Below, in pieces: positions 36,818-46,208 of a DNA stretch of 64,000 bases (its first letter is position 1; each line of letters begins with the position of its first letter). The notes beneath the pieces are model-generated. The model worked only from the letters and a program-made list of their open reading frames with translations, did not search any database and was not told the origin of the DNA. This DNA is from Nocardia cyriacigeorgica (GTDB lineage: Bacteria; Actinomycetota; Actinomycetes; Mycobacteriales; Mycobacteriaceae), in assembly GCF_005863245.1 (NCBI RefSeq), contig NZ_VBUT01000004.1, positions 62,001-126,000 on the forward strand. The letters run 5' to 3'. Both the position numbers and the translations under genes were made by a program.

Positions 36818-38866
36818 ATGAGCGCCGAACCGGAGACCACCCCCGATCCACCTCCCGCAACGAATTCCGTTGCGGGAGCGGCCTCGCCGGATTTCGACGG
36901 CGAGGCGACCACCCAGGCCGAGCAGCCCACCCGCACCACGGCCGCGCCCTTCGACATGGCCACCCAGCTCGACACCGGGCCTGGCAGTGGTCCCGGCACC
37001 GGTCCCGGCACCGACGAGGCGCTGGACCGGATCGAGGTGGGCACGAGCATCGGCGATTTCGATCTGCTCACCGGGCTCGGCAGCGGCGCCTTCGCCCGCG
37101 TCTTCCTGGCCAGGCAGCGTTCGCTGCAACGGCTGGTCGCGGTCAAAGTGTCCGCCGACCACGGCACCGAACCGCAGACGCTGGCCCAGCTCGACCACGA
37201 CTACATCGTGCGGGTTTTCGACCAGCAACTACTCGAATCCGGCCGGGCCCGCGGCTCGCGGCGGCTGCGGTTTCTCTACATGCAGTTCCTACCCGGCGGG
37301 ACGCTGCTCGGGGCGCTGCGCTGGGTGCGCGCCACCCCGCCCGACGAACGCAACGGCAGGCTGCTGCTGGACGCGGTCGACACCGCGATGGAGGAAAAGG
37401 GCGAGATCCGGCCCACCGATTCCAGCGTGCGCGCCGAGATCGCCACGCTCAGCTGGCCGGAAACGGTGGCCTGGCTCGGCAGGCGGCTGGCCGAGGCGCT
37501 CGATTACGCCGCCTCGCACGGGGTGCTGCATCGCGACGTCAAACCGGCCAATGTCCTGCTCACCGCCGAGGGCGTGCCCAAACTCGCCGATTTCAACATC
37601 AGCTTCAGCCGCAATGTGGAAGGCACGAGTCCGGTCTCGTACTTCGGCGGGTCACTGACCTACATGTCGCCCGAACAGCTCGAGGCCTGCCATCCCGGCC
37701 GCGAACGCAGCGCCGGCGACCTCGACACCCGCGCCGACATCTACTCCCTCGGCGTGCTGCTGTGGGAGCTGCTGACCGGCGCGAAACCGTTCGACGACAC
37801 CACCGCGGGCGCGGGCGATCAAGGCGACGACACCACCCTGGAAGCCATGCTGGAGCGGCGCAGCACCGGCGTCGACGAGGCCGCCCTGGAACGGCTGCCA
37901 CCCGATTGCCCCGCCGCGCTGCGCCGAGTGCTGCTCACCTGCCTGGAGCCGGACCGGGACCGGCGCTGGCCCAATGGCGCGATGCTGGCCAGGCAGTTCG
38001 ACACCTGCCTGGATCCGCGCGCCCGCGAACTCGTCGACCCGGCCCCGGACAGCTGGCGGCTGCGGCTGCGGCCGTGGATGGTTCCGGTGCTGCTGTTCGC
38101 GCTCGGGGTACCCAACGCGCTGGCCTCGCTGTACAACATCGAGCACAATCACCAGCTGATCGTCAGCAGGCTCTCCGAAGAAGCGCAGCGCAATTTCGTC
38201 ATCATCACCGGCATCGTCAACTCGATCCTGTTCCCGACGGGTATCGCGGTCGTGCTGTATCTGGCCCGCTACGTCCTGCGGGTGACGCGCGGGCTGCGCA
38301 AGGGCAAGCGCTTCGACCCCGACACCCTGCGCCGGGCCAGACGCGACACGCTACGGCTGGGCGATCAGGCCGTCGCCGTCGCGTTCACGCTGTGGGTGGT
38401 CGCCGGGTTCGCCTTCCCCATCGCGCTGCGGCTGACCACCGACGACCTACCCGCGCGCGGGGTGTGGCATTTCCTCGCCTCGCAGGCGGTGTGCGGCGCC
38501 ATCGCGGTCGCCTACCCGTTCTTCCTCGCCACGTTCTACCTGGTGCGCTGCGTCTACCCGATCTTCCTCCGGCACGGTGACGTCAGTTCCGAGGACGCGG
38601 GCTGGCTACGCAGCCTGGACAAACGCTGCAACGGCTATCTCGCGGTGGCCGCGTCGGTGCCGTTGCTGGCGGTGGCCGGGGTGACGTTCCTGCCGCCCAC
38701 CGACATCGCGGAGGTGATCGTCGCGGTCCGGGTGCTGTGCGTGGGCGGCATCATCGCCTTCGTCGGCACCTACGTGGTGTTCCGCGCGCTCGAAGCCGAT
38801 CTGCGCGCCTTGGAGCGGGTGGTGTCACCGGGCGATCCGGTGACCAAACGCTTGGCAGCCGCCTAG
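36818..38866 (+). CDS. Membrane Ser/Thr protein kinase with DFN motif
   Basis: A 682-residue eukaryotic-like kinase. A Pro/Thr-rich N-terminal tail (1-75) precedes the kinase domain: glycine loop GLGSGAFARV, catalytic Lys110 (VAVKVS), HRD at 238-240 with KPAN, then DFN (258-260) in place of DFG, and MSPEQ at the activation segment end. An insertion of about 60 residues lies between the N-lobe and the HRD loop. After residue 420, four hydrophobic helices form a C-terminal membrane domain with a basic loop (RYVLRVTRGLRKGKRF). All ATP/Mg residues other than the Gly are kept, so activity is plausible. ATG 36818 has GGGG upstream. The FHA protein at 13121 is a possible downstream reader, not shown. 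Confidence 0.87.
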   Translation: MSAEPETTPDPPPATNSVAGAASPDFDGEATTQAEQPTRTTAAPFDMATQLDTGPGSGPGTGPGTDEALDRIEVGTSIGDFDLLTGLGSGAFARVFLARQRSLQRLVAVKVSADHGTEPQTLAQLDHDYIVRVFDQQLLESGRARGSRRLRFLYMQFLPGGTLLGALRWVRATPPDERNGRLLLDAVDTAMEEKGEIRPTDSSVRAEIATLSWPETVAWLGRRLAEALDYAASHGVLHRDVKPANVLLTAEGVPKLADFNISFSRNVEGTSPVSYFGGSLTYMSPEQLEACHPGRERSAGDLDTRADIYSLGVLLWELLTGAKPFDDTTAGAGDQGDDTTLEAMLERRSTGVDEAALERLPPDCPAALRRVLLTCLEPDRDRRWPNGAMLARQFDTCLDPRARELVDPAPDSWRLRLRPWMVPVLLFALGVPNALASLYNIEHNHQLIVSRLSEEAQRNFVIITGIVNSILFPTGIAVVLYLARYVLRVTRGLRKGKRFDPDTLRRARRDTLRLGDQAVAVAFTLWVVAGFAFPIALRLTTDDLPARGVWHFLASQAVCGAIAVAYPFFLATFYLVRCVYPIFLRHGDVSSEDAGWLRSLDKRCNGYLAVAASVPLLAVAGVTFLPPTDIAEVIVAVRVLCVGGIIAFVGTYVVFRALEADLRALERVVSPGDPVTKRLAAA

Positions 38867-38867
38867 C

Positions 38868-39428
38868 TCAGGCTTCGCCGCCGTAGACCTTCGGGTGCAG
38901 GGTGCCGATGTAGGGCAGGTCGCGGTAGCGCTCGGCGTAGTCGAGGCCGTAGCCGACGACGAATTCGTTCGGGATATCGAAGCCGACGTGCGCGACCTCG
39001 ACCTGGGTGCGCAGGGCGTCGGGCTTGCGCAGCAGGGTGACCACCTCGAGCGAGGCGGGGTTGCGGGTGGACAGGTTTCGCATCAGCCACGACAGGGTGA
39101 GACCGGAGTCGATGATGTCCTCGACGATCAGCACATTGCGCCCGGCGATGTCCTTGTCCAGGTCCTTCATGATGCGCACGACGCCGGAGGACGAGGTGGA
39201 CGAGCCGTAGGAGGACACGGCCATGAATTCCAGCTGGGTGGGGATCGGCAGCGCCTTGGCCAGATCGGTCATGAAGAAGATCGCGCCCTTGAGCACGCCG
39301 ATCAGCAGCAGATCACCCTCGGGGGCGTCGGGCGGATAGCGCTTGGCGATCAGTTCGGCCAGTTCCCTGGTCTTGTCGGCGATCTGTTCCTCGGTGATCA
39401 GCACCGACGCGATGTCGTCCCCGTACAC
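38868..39428 (-). CDS. hpt: Hypoxanthine-guanine phosphoribosyltransferase
   Basis: A 186-residue purine salvage enzyme making IMP/GMP from base and PRPP. The PRPP loop is [17 protein letters not shown], the flexible loop [13 protein letters not shown] and the base-binding FVVGYGLDY are conserved and match mycobacterial Hpt. The GTG at 39428 ([10 protein letters not shown]) has GGGAAGGG upstream and matches the conserved beginning; a GTG at 39488 would add 20 residues without a Shine-Dalgarno. It follows tilS. Confidence 0.94.
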   Translation of the reverse strand: MYGDDIASVLITEEQIADKTRELAELIAKRYPPDAPEGDLLLIGVLKGAIFFMTDLAKALPIPTQLEFMAVSSYGSSTSSSGVVRIMKDLDKDIAGRNVLIVEDIIDSGLTLSWLMRNLSTRNPASLEVVTLLRKPDALRTQVEVAHVGFDIPNEFVVGYGLDYAERYRDLPYIGTLHPKVYGGEA

Positions 39429-39512
39429 GTCCGCTGGTTCCCTTCCCTGCGTTGATCCGCGGTGCTCTCGCGGGCCTTCCGTGGTCACGCCGCGCTGTCG
39501 CCTCGGGGCCCG

Positions 39513-40613
39513 TCACTCGCGCTCGCCCGGGCGAACCCGATCGGTATGCGCGAGTGTCAGCCTGCCACGTTCACGCCCAGCAACCAACCTCGTCCCCGGT
39601 TCGCCGCCGCCGACCGCGACCGCGCCTTGGCCACGCCAGGCGGTAACCAATTGGTCGACGGCGTGTAAATGTTTGCCGGTCAGGGCTTTCGCGCCGCCGT
39701 CGAGTAGCCAGAACCGGATGGCCCGGCGGCGCAGGGCGGCGGGGGCAGTGGCGAGCGTCTCGCAGGACAGGGTCACGTCATGAGTGCCGGCCGGTTGCTC
39801 CCCCGCGTGGCTCGCCACCCGCAGCAGGTCGCGGGCCAGCTCGTCGAGCACCGCGTTGTCTTCTCGTAGTTGCGCGGCCGTGCGACCGAGCGCCTCGGCC
39901 ACGCCACCACCGAGGACGTCCTCGAGCAGCGGCAGAACCTCGGTGCGCAGCCGGACCCTGGTGAACTCCGGCGAATCGTTGTGCGGGTCCTCGTGCGGGG
40001 TGAGGCCGAGGTCGGCGCACGCCTGCCGGGTGACGGCGCGCCGCACGCCGAGCAGCGGCCTGCCCCACGGTGGTGTGTAGGGCGCCATGCCTTGGATGGA
40101 GCGCGGGCCCGAACCGCGGGCCAGGCCGAGCAGCACGGTTTCGGCTTGATCGTCGAGGGTGTGGCCGAGCAGGACCGGTAGGCCCTCGCGAGCCACTTCG
40201 AGCGCGGCGTACCGCGCCTTTCTGGCGGCCGCCTCCATTCCGCCTTCGCGGCCGACGTCGACCGGCAGCACGTGCGCCGACCGGCAACCGAGCTTCAGTG
40301 CCGTCGCCGCAGCCGTCGCCGCCACAGCCGCCGATCCGGGTTGCAGGCCGTGATCCACGACCAGCGCGTCGACCGCATCGCATTCGGCCACGGCGGCCGC
40401 GGTCAACGCCAGCGAATCCGCGCCACCGGACAATGCCACGGCGACTTCGGCGCCGAGATCATGGCCGGTCCGCCAGGCACGCACGGCGTGACGCAGCTCG
40501 AGCACGGCCCGAGTCTCCACGAGGCGCGCGCCCACGGGCCGAGCCGACGCCGCATCGGGACGTTCGGACGCCCGTGACGACCTGTCGGCCGCCTCCGACG
40601 CCGATCCGCTCAT
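39513..40613 (-). CDS. tilS: tRNA(Ile)-lysidine synthetase
   Basis: A 366-residue TilS that modifies C34 of the tRNA-Ile(CAU) to lysidine. The ATP pyrophosphatase loop is SGGADS (62-67); GHTLDDQAETVLLGLARGSG and PHNDSPEFTRVRLR are further family motifs, and the C-terminal substrate domain (RRRAIRFWLL, TGKHLHAV) is present. The ATG overlaps the stop of the zinc protease gene by 4 nt. Same order as Rv3625c. Confidence 0.94.
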   Translation of the reverse strand: MSGSASEAADRSSRASERPDAASARPVGARLVETRAVLELRHAVRAWRTGHDLGAEVAVALSGGADSLALTAAAVAECDAVDALVVDHGLQPGSAAVAATAAATALKLGCRSAHVLPVDVGREGGMEAAARKARYAALEVAREGLPVLLGHTLDDQAETVLLGLARGSGPRSIQGMAPYTPPWGRPLLGVRRAVTRQACADLGLTPHEDPHNDSPEFTRVRLRTEVLPLLEDVLGGGVAEALGRTAAQLREDNAVLDELARDLLRVASHAGEQPAGTHDVTLSCETLATAPAALRRRAIRFWLLDGGAKALTGKHLHAVDQLVTAWRGQGAVAVGGGEPGTRLVAGRERGRLTLAHTDRVRPGERE

Positions 40614-41734
40614 CCCAGGACGCGGCTGATCCACCGTTGCGGGTCTTCGATCTCGTCCGGGCGCGGCAGGGTGTCGGCGTCGGTCCAGACGGTGTTGAAC
40701 CGCTGCATGCCGACGGCATCGACGACGTGGTCCACGAAGGCCTTGCCGCGCACGTACTGCGCCACTTTCGCGTCGACGCCGAGCAGCGCGCGCAGCAGCC
40801 GCTGCACCGGGTTGGTCGGGCGTTTGCGGCGCTGGTCGAAGGCGGCGCGGATCTGTTCGACGGTCGGGATGACCGAGGGGCCGACGGCGTCCATCACATG
40901 GTCGGCGTGGCCCTCGAGCAGGGTGCCGAGCATCAGCAGCCGGTCCAGCGCCTCGCGTTGCGGTGCGGGCTGGGTGGCGCGCAGCAGGCCGACCACACCG
41001 CGGGCGGCGGGATCGTCGGGTGTGCCGTTGCGGCGGCGTTCGCGCACCTCCGAGACCAGGCGGGCGAGCATATCGGCCATCGGTTCGTCGCCGACCTCGC
41101 CGAGGACGTCGACATTGGCGCGCATGTAGTCGGCCAACCAGGGCGCCGAGGAGAACTGCACCCGGTGGGTCACCTCGTGCAGGCAGACCCAGAACCGGAA
41201 GTCGCTCGGCTGCACGCCGAGCGCACGCTCCACCGACATGATGTTGGGCGCGACCAGCAGCAAGGTGCCGTCGCGGCCGGTGAACGGATCGTATTGACCC
41301 AAGATCGCGGTGGACAGGAAGGCCAGCATGGCCCCGGCCTGCACGCCCGCCGGTTTCCCGGTGAACGGGCCGCGTCCCTCGCCGACGCCGGTGCCGGTGA
41401 GCTGGGCCATCGAATCGGCGGCCGCGCCGATCCAGCCCGGCCGGTCGACGATGCGGGCCTGCGGGACCGGTTCGTCGTCGAGCAGACCGGTGACCTGACG
41501 TACCGGCGCTTCGGCGCGCACCGACGCGTCGGCGAGTTCGCTGACCACCTGTTCGGCGGAATACCTGCTGGTGCGCGGCCCGGAGGGGACCAGGGCGGCG
41601 CCGGTGCGGGCAGCGATGCGCCAGTCGACGGCACCGGACAACCGGGTACGCCCAGCGGCTTTGCCGGCCGCGTCGACGGCACCACCGCCCGATTCGACGG
41701 CACCGGATTTGCCGGGGCGTTGTTCGGTCGTCAT
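40610..41734 (-). CDS. Zinc-dependent metalloprotease (DUF2342 type)
   Basis: A 374-residue zincin-like protein equivalent to Rv3626c. The zinc motif HEVTH is at residues 186-190 (WVCLHEVTHRVQF), and the GTLLEGHADHVMD segment, about 95 residues on, carries further ligands. The family is actinobacterium-specific and was historically annotated as F420 biosynthesis-associated, without direct proof; physiological substrate unknown. It is translationally coupled to tilS (ATGA) and lies 14 bp after dacB. Confidence 0.88.
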   Translation of the reverse strand: MTTEQRPGKSGAVESGGGAVDAAGKAAGRTRLSGAVDWRIAARTGAALVPSGPRTSRYSAEQVVSELADASVRAEAPVRQVTGLLDDEPVPQARIVDRPGWIGAAADSMAQLTGTGVGEGRGPFTGKPAGVQAGAMLAFLSTAILGQYDPFTGRDGTLLLVAPNIMSVERALGVQPSDFRFWVCLHEVTHRVQFSSAPWLADYMRANVDVLGEVGDEPMADMLARLVSEVRERRRNGTPDDPAARGVVGLLRATQPAPQREALDRLLMLGTLLEGHADHVMDAVGPSVIPTVEQIRAAFDQRRKRPTNPVQRLLRALLGVDAKVAQYVRGKAFVDHVVDAVGMQRFNTVWTDADTLPRPDEIEDPQRWISRVLG

Positions 41735-41748
41735 AGGTCACCCACCCG

Positions 41749-43260
41749 TCAGGAGCATCCGCAATTACGCAGTGTGGCCGCGATGGCATCCAATGCGGGT
41801 CTGCTCACCTCCGGCGGCCGATCGCTCGACATCAACGCGAAGGTGAGGACTCGTCCATCACTGTCCAGCACATACCCGACCAACGTGCTCGCCACCGACA
41901 GAGTTCCGGTCTTGGCTCGCACCCAGCCGGCGCCGTCCCGGTCTCGCACCACATAACGGCTGGTCAGCGAGCCGGTAGCGCCCGCGACAGGCAGATCATC
42001 GAGCAGCGGGGCGAGCTTGGCCGACAGCGAGGGTTCGGTGCCGGAATCCTGGGCGGGGGACGCTCCGGGACGCACGATGCCGCCGGGCCGCAGACCCGGT
42101 TTCGTGGTGGCCGGTGTGCTCGCCTGCTCGGCGATCTCGTCGTCGCGTGCCGCCGTGGCCAGGATGCGGTCGAGCACCTGCGCCGGGATGCGGTCGTCGA
42201 CCGACAGGCCGCTGGTGTCGTGCATGCTGACGCCGGTCAGGTCGAATCCGGCCTGCTCGAGCGTCGCCTGCACCGCGGCGGCGGCACCGGCGAAGGAGGC
42301 CGGGCGGCCGGTGGCCTGGGCGATTTCGCGGCCGATGGTCTCGGCGAGCACGTTGTCGGAGTGCACCATCATCGCGTGCAGTCGCTGCGCCAGCGGCGCC
42401 GAGGAGACGCTCGCGATCTGCTTCGAACCGGTGGGCGCGGTGCCGGGGCGGACCCGGTCCGCGCCGAGGCCGAGTTCGGCCGCCAGCCGTCGGCCGACGT
42501 CGAGGCCGGGGGTTTCGGAGCGGGGTGCGTATTCGACCAGCGGGTCCAGCCTGCCACCGTCGAGCATGAGCGGGTCGATCGGTGCGATGGAACCGCCGGG
42601 GATGTCGATCGGGTCCCAGCCCTGCGCCATGGTGGGGCCCGAATACAGCGAGGTGTCCACCACGATGGATTCGACCGGGATCTGCGCCGCCCGGATCTGG
42701 TCCACCAGATCCGACAGTTTCGGCCCGTCCGGGTAATAGCCCTTGCCGTCCGGTTGCGCGGTGAGCGTCGGATCACCGCCGCCGACCAGCACGATCTCCC
42801 CCGGCGCCGAACCGGCGACCACCGTGGTCTGCACCCGCTGGTCCTCGGGCAAGGTGAGCAACGCGGCCGCGGTGGTCAGGATCTTCAATGTCGAGGACGG
42901 CACCATCGGCTTGGCGGCATCGGCGCTCCACAGCACCGTGCCGGTGTCGGCGTCGGTCACCGAACCGGCGAAACCACCCAGATCCGGGTTCGACACCACC
43001 GGGGCCAGCGCCGCCGCCACGCCCGCCGCGCTCGGTGCGGGCGCATCGTCGGGTGCGGGCGCGACCGCGGGGAACGGCCGGACCGGCACCGGCGGCTCGG
43101 CGATGGTGAGCCCGCCGTGCCGGAACTCCTCGCTCCACGGCTTCACGGTCACCGCGACCCCGGTGCCCACCGCGAGCAACACCACCAGCGTGGTGATCAG
43201 ACCGATCCACATCCGGCGCCGTCGCCGCGAGGCCAGCCCGCCGATGTTCTTACCCACCAC
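41749..43260 (-). CDS. dacB: D-alanyl-D-alanine carboxypeptidase/endopeptidase (PBP4 type)
   Basis: A 503-residue class C penicillin-binding protein trimming peptidoglycan stem peptides. An N-terminal cytoplasmic Arg cluster and one membrane helix (residues 17-38) anchor it; the catalytic Ser123-x-x-Lys126 is in [11 protein letters not shown] in [11 protein letters not shown] and KTG in [12 protein letters not shown]. The usual PBP4 insertion separates the first two motifs. The end is Cys-Gly-Cys-Ser. Start GTG 43260 (GTGGTGGGT). It is divergent from ppa. Confidence 0.93.
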   Translation of the reverse strand: MVGKNIGGLASRRRRRMWIGLITTLVVLLAVGTGVAVTVKPWSEEFRHGGLTIAEPPVPVRPFPAVAPAPDDAPAPSAAGVAAALAPVVSNPDLGGFAGSVTDADTGTVLWSADAAKPMVPSSTLKILTTAAALLTLPEDQRVQTTVVAGSAPGEIVLVGGGDPTLTAQPDGKGYYPDGPKLSDLVDQIRAAQIPVESIVVDTSLYSGPTMAQGWDPIDIPGGSIAPIDPLMLDGGRLDPLVEYAPRSETPGLDVGRRLAAELGLGADRVRPGTAPTGSKQIASVSSAPLAQRLHAMMVHSDNVLAETIGREIAQATGRPASFAGAAAAVQATLEQAGFDLTGVSMHDTSGLSVDDRIPAQVLDRILATAARDDEIAEQASTPATTKPGLRPGGIVRPGASPAQDSGTEPSLSAKLAPLLDDLPVAGATGSLTSRYVVRDRDGAGWVRAKTGTLSVASTLVGYVLDSDGRVLTFALMSSDRPPEVSRPALDAIAATLRNCGCS

Positions 43261-43410
43261 GTTGTCCGCCGTCTCCTCACGCCCGCCACATCCGCTTGGC
43301 CCACACTATCCTCGTTCGGCTACCGTTCCCCCGAACGACCTGGCGCGTCGGCGGCCGTCGGCCCGCTGAACAGCCGCAGTACACCAGAGGCACCGGAAGA
43401 AGGAGTTGGC

Positions 43411-43902
43411 GTGGAGTTCGACGTCACCATCGAGATCCCCAAGGGTTCGCGCAACAAGTACGAGGTGGACCACGAGACCGGACGGGTCCGGCTCGATCGT
43501 TTCCTCTACACCTCCATGGTGTACCCCGCCGATTACGGCTACATCGAGAACACCCTGGGCGAGGACGGTGACCCGCTGGACGCGCTGGTCCTGCTGCCCG
43601 ATTCGGTGTTCCCCGGCGTCATCGTGGAGGCCCGCCCGGTCGCCATGTACAAGATGACCGACGAGGCCGGCGGCGACGACAAGGTGCTGTGCGTGCCCGC
43701 CGGTGATCCGCGCTGGGAACACATCCAGGACCTGAAGGACGTCCCGGAGTTCGAGCTGGCCGCGATCAAGCACTTCTTCGAGCGCTACAAGGACCTCGAG
43801 CCCGGCAAGTACGTGAAGGGCTCGGAGTGGGTCGGCCGCGCCGAGGCCGAGGCCGAGGTCGAGGCGTCCATCCAGCGCCTGAAGGACCAGGGCGGACACT
43901 GA
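43411..43902 (+). CDS. ppa: Inorganic pyrophosphatase
   Basis: A 163-residue family I pyrophosphatase. Active-site motifs are [32 protein letters not shown] and the metal triad around DDKVLCVP. The GTG at 43411 has AAGGAG at 6 nt and gives the conserved [12 protein letters not shown] start. A strong bidirectional hairpin lies downstream. Confidence 0.96.
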   Translation: MEFDVTIEIPKGSRNKYEVDHETGRVRLDRFLYTSMVYPADYGYIENTLGEDGDPLDALVLLPDSVFPGVIVEARPVAMYKMTDEAGGDDKVLCVPAGDPRWEHIQDLKDVPEFELAAIKHFFERYKDLEPGKYVKGSEWVGRAEAEAEVEASIQRLKDQGGH

Positions 43903-43956
43903 GCGACCGGCTCCTGGCCGACGGCTGATCCGCCGATCGGTAGCCGGAGAACGATC

Positions 43957-44009
43957 GAGCGGCACATCATCGAGGGCTCGTAGTGGGCTTTCTCGGTGAT
44001 GTGCCGCTC
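43957..44009. terminator. Bidirectional terminator
   Basis: GAGCGGCACATCATCGAG (43957-43974) pairs with CTCGGTGATGTGCCGCTC (43992-44009), an 18-bp stem with one G-U pair and a 17-nt loop, between convergent ppa and the crotonase gene. Confidence 0.88.
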
Positions 44010-44046
44010 GGCGTTTGTGTATGGGTGGTGTCGGCCGGCTGACTGC

Positions 44047-44868
44047 TCAGCGCCCCTTGAACTGCGGCGCCCGCTTCTCGAACACGGCCTGAATGGCCTC
44101 GGTCAGGTCCTCCGACGGCAGGAACGCGGCGTTCCAGGCCGACACGTACCGCAGCCCCTCGGCCACCTCGGAGGCGTTGCGCTGGTGCATGACGTCCTTG
44201 GCGCCCTGCACCACCAGCGGCGGGTTGGCCGCGATCTCGCGTGCGGTGGCGTGCGCGGCCTCCAGGGTGGCCTGCTGATCGTCGAAGACGTCGTTGACCA
44301 GGCCGATCTTCTCCGCCCGCGCGGCGTCGATGTCCTTGCCCGTGTAGGCGAGCTCACGCAGGTGGCCTTCGCCGATGATGGCGGGCAGCCGGTGCAGCGA
44401 GCCGATATCTGCGACGATGGCGACCTTGGCCTCGCGCAGGCTGAACTTGGCGTCGGCGCTGGCGTAGCGGATGTCGACGGCGGCGATCAGGTCGAGGCCG
44501 CCGCCGATGCACCAGCCCGACACTGCGGCGATGACGGGCTTGCGGCAGTCGGCCACCGCCGTCACCGCGGCCTGCATCCGGCGGATCTCGTGCAGGAAGT
44601 CGGTGCGCGGCGCGGCCAGCGCCTTGTCGGCCAGCAGCGGGCCGAAGGTCCCGCTCATCGCGGGCAGGTCGAGGCCGTAGGAGAAGTGCTTGCCCGAGCC
44701 GGTCAGCACGATCGCGCGGACCTCGGGGTCGGCGTCGAGGGCGGCGAAGATCTCGGGGAGCTCACGCCAGAAGTCCGGTCCCATCGCGTTGCCCTTGCCC
44801 GGGCCGGTCAGCGTGACCTGCGCTACGTGGTCGCTGGTTTCGACGGTGAAAGCCTGCCAATCAGTCAT
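44047..44868 (-). CDS. Crotonase/enoyl-CoA hydratase family protein
   Basis: A 273-residue crotonase. The oxyanion-hole segments are HFSYGLDLPAM and SGWCIGGGLDLIAAVDIRYAS; the second acid position in AKVAIVADIGSLHRLP resembles delta3,5-delta2,4-dienoyl-CoA isomerases rather than classical hydratases (an Asp at ADIGSL and no Glu at the hydratase site). ATG 44868. No beta-oxidation partner is adjacent, so the pathway is unknown. Confidence 0.88.
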   Translation of the reverse strand: MTDWQAFTVETSDHVAQVTLTGPGKGNAMGPDFWRELPEIFAALDADPEVRAIVLTGSGKHFSYGLDLPAMSGTFGPLLADKALAAPRTDFLHEIRRMQAAVTAVADCRKPVIAAVSGWCIGGGLDLIAAVDIRYASADAKFSLREAKVAIVADIGSLHRLPAIIGEGHLRELAYTGKDIDAARAEKIGLVNDVFDDQQATLEAAHATAREIAANPPLVVQGAKDVMHQRNASEVAEGLRYVSAWNAAFLPSEDLTEAIQAVFEKRAPQFKGR

Positions 44869-44970
44869 CTGTACAGCGTATACACGCCGGTAACGGCGGC
44901 GATACCGTGTGGGAGGGAACCTGTTATCGCTCGCCCGGCACTCGCCACCGGTTCGCTCTACCCTGGATTC

Positions 44971-45444
44971 ATGCGCAGGTCACTTCCTCCGGTCGCCTGC
45001 CGGGTCGCGGACACCCTGATCGCCCGTGGCCACCACGGCGTCATCGTCACCCACCCGGATCGACCCACCGCCGCGGCCGACGCTGCCCGCGCCCTCGGCG
45101 TCGACATCGGCGCCATCACCCTGGCCCGGTTGTACCTGCTCGATGACGATCCGGTGCTGCTGCTGGTCTCCGGCGGCCACGAGGTGGACCTGACCCACAC
45201 CGGCGAACGCCTGGAAGGAACCCTCACCCCGGCCCCCGACGAGCTCGTCCTCGAAGTGACCGGCCACCCGGTGGACGCCGTCGCCCCCGTCGGCCATCCG
45301 ACCAATATCCCCACCTGGGTCGACACCGCCCTGTCCCACCACCGCGAACTGTGGGCGGCCGGTGGTCATCCGGATGCGGTGTTCCGCACCACCTTCCGGG
45401 AACTGGTGCGCATCACCGCGGGCCTGCCGATCGACGTGGACTGA
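44971..45444 (+). CDS. YbaK/aminoacyl-tRNA deacylase-like protein
   Basis: A 157-residue protein of the YbaK/ProX fold. The pattern IGAITLARLYLLDDDPVLLLVSGGHEVDL and APDELVLEVTGHPVDAVAPVGHP matches trans-editing domains that clear mischarged tRNAs; the catalytic Lys normally found early in the fold is not obvious here. The ATG follows TACCCT (44959-44964) by 6 nt and lacks a Shine-Dalgarno, so translation is probably leaderless. Confidence 0.78.
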   Translation: MRRSLPPVACRVADTLIARGHHGVIVTHPDRPTAAADAARALGVDIGAITLARLYLLDDDPVLLLVSGGHEVDLTHTGERLEGTLTPAPDELVLEVTGHPVDAVAPVGHPTNIPTWVDTALSHHRELWAAGGHPDAVFRTTFRELVRITAGLPIDVD

Positions 45445-45476
45445 ACCGCGCGCGGCGCAGGCAGTAGTTTCGTCAT

Positions 45477-46040
45477 GTGACCGACGCGCATGAACCGACC
45501 GCCTCGGAAGCCCCGCTGCGGGTGCCCGACGACCTGAGCGGGATCACCGCCGAGCAGTACCGGGCCTCGATGCGGCACTATCCGTCCGGGGTGACGGTGG
45601 TGACGTTGTCATCGCCGAACGGCCCGGTCGGGTTCACCGCGACCTCGTTCGCGTCGCTGTCGCTGGAGCCGCCGCTGGTGTCGTTCAATATCGCGCACAC
45701 CTCGTCGAGCCTGGCGGCGATGAGCGAGGCGGATTCGGTGGTGATCCACTTCCTCGGCGAGCATCAGCGCCATATCGCGCAGCGGTTCGCGCGCAGCGCC
45801 GAGGAACGGTTCACCGACCGGTCGCTGTGGACCACACTCGATACCGGCGAGCCGGTGCTGCACGGCACGCCGATCTGGCTGCGCACCACCGTCGAGCAGC
45901 GCATTCCGATCGGCGATCACACCTTCATCGTCGGCCGGGTGACGCGCGTGCACGATGCCACCGAGGAGAAGCCGGCGGCCGCGCCGCTGCTGTATCACAA
46001 CGGGCGCTACCACCGGCCCACTCCGCTGGACGAGGATTGA
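45477..46040 (+). CDS. Flavin reductase family protein
   Basis: A 187-residue flavin reductase-like protein. Conserved segments are [34 protein letters not shown] and the C-terminal [11 protein letters not shown]. Such proteins supply reduced FMN/FAD to monooxygenases; no partner oxygenase is adjacent. The start is GTG at 45477, 6 nt after a TAGTTT box (45465-45470), again suggesting a leaderless transcript. Confidence 0.88.
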   Translation: MTDAHEPTASEAPLRVPDDLSGITAEQYRASMRHYPSGVTVVTLSSPNGPVGFTATSFASLSLEPPLVSFNIAHTSSSLAAMSEADSVVIHFLGEHQRHIAQRFARSAEERFTDRSLWTTLDTGEPVLHGTPIWLRTTVEQRIPIGDHTFIVGRVTRVHDATEEKPAAAPLLYHNGRYHRPTPLDED

Positions 46041-46161
46041 CCTCCGATCCGGGAAGCCGGCTCACGCCGGACATTCCGAGCGCACACGCTGCTCGAATCC
46101 GCCGCGGCGATCCGAATCTGGCGCATCCTCACACGTCGCCGGCACTCGAAGTGTGCTGGCT

Positions 46162-46194
46162 GCTCGCTCGGCGACACCATCGCCGAGTACGAGC
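46162..46194. terminator. Bidirectional terminator
   Basis: CTCGGCGA (46167-46174) and TCGCCGAG (46180-46187) form an 8-bp stem with a 5-nt loop, extended by GCTCG/CGAGC, between convergent flavin reductase and aminotransferase genes. Confidence 0.75.
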
Positions 46195-46208
46195 CGTCCC
46201 GCCCGCGA

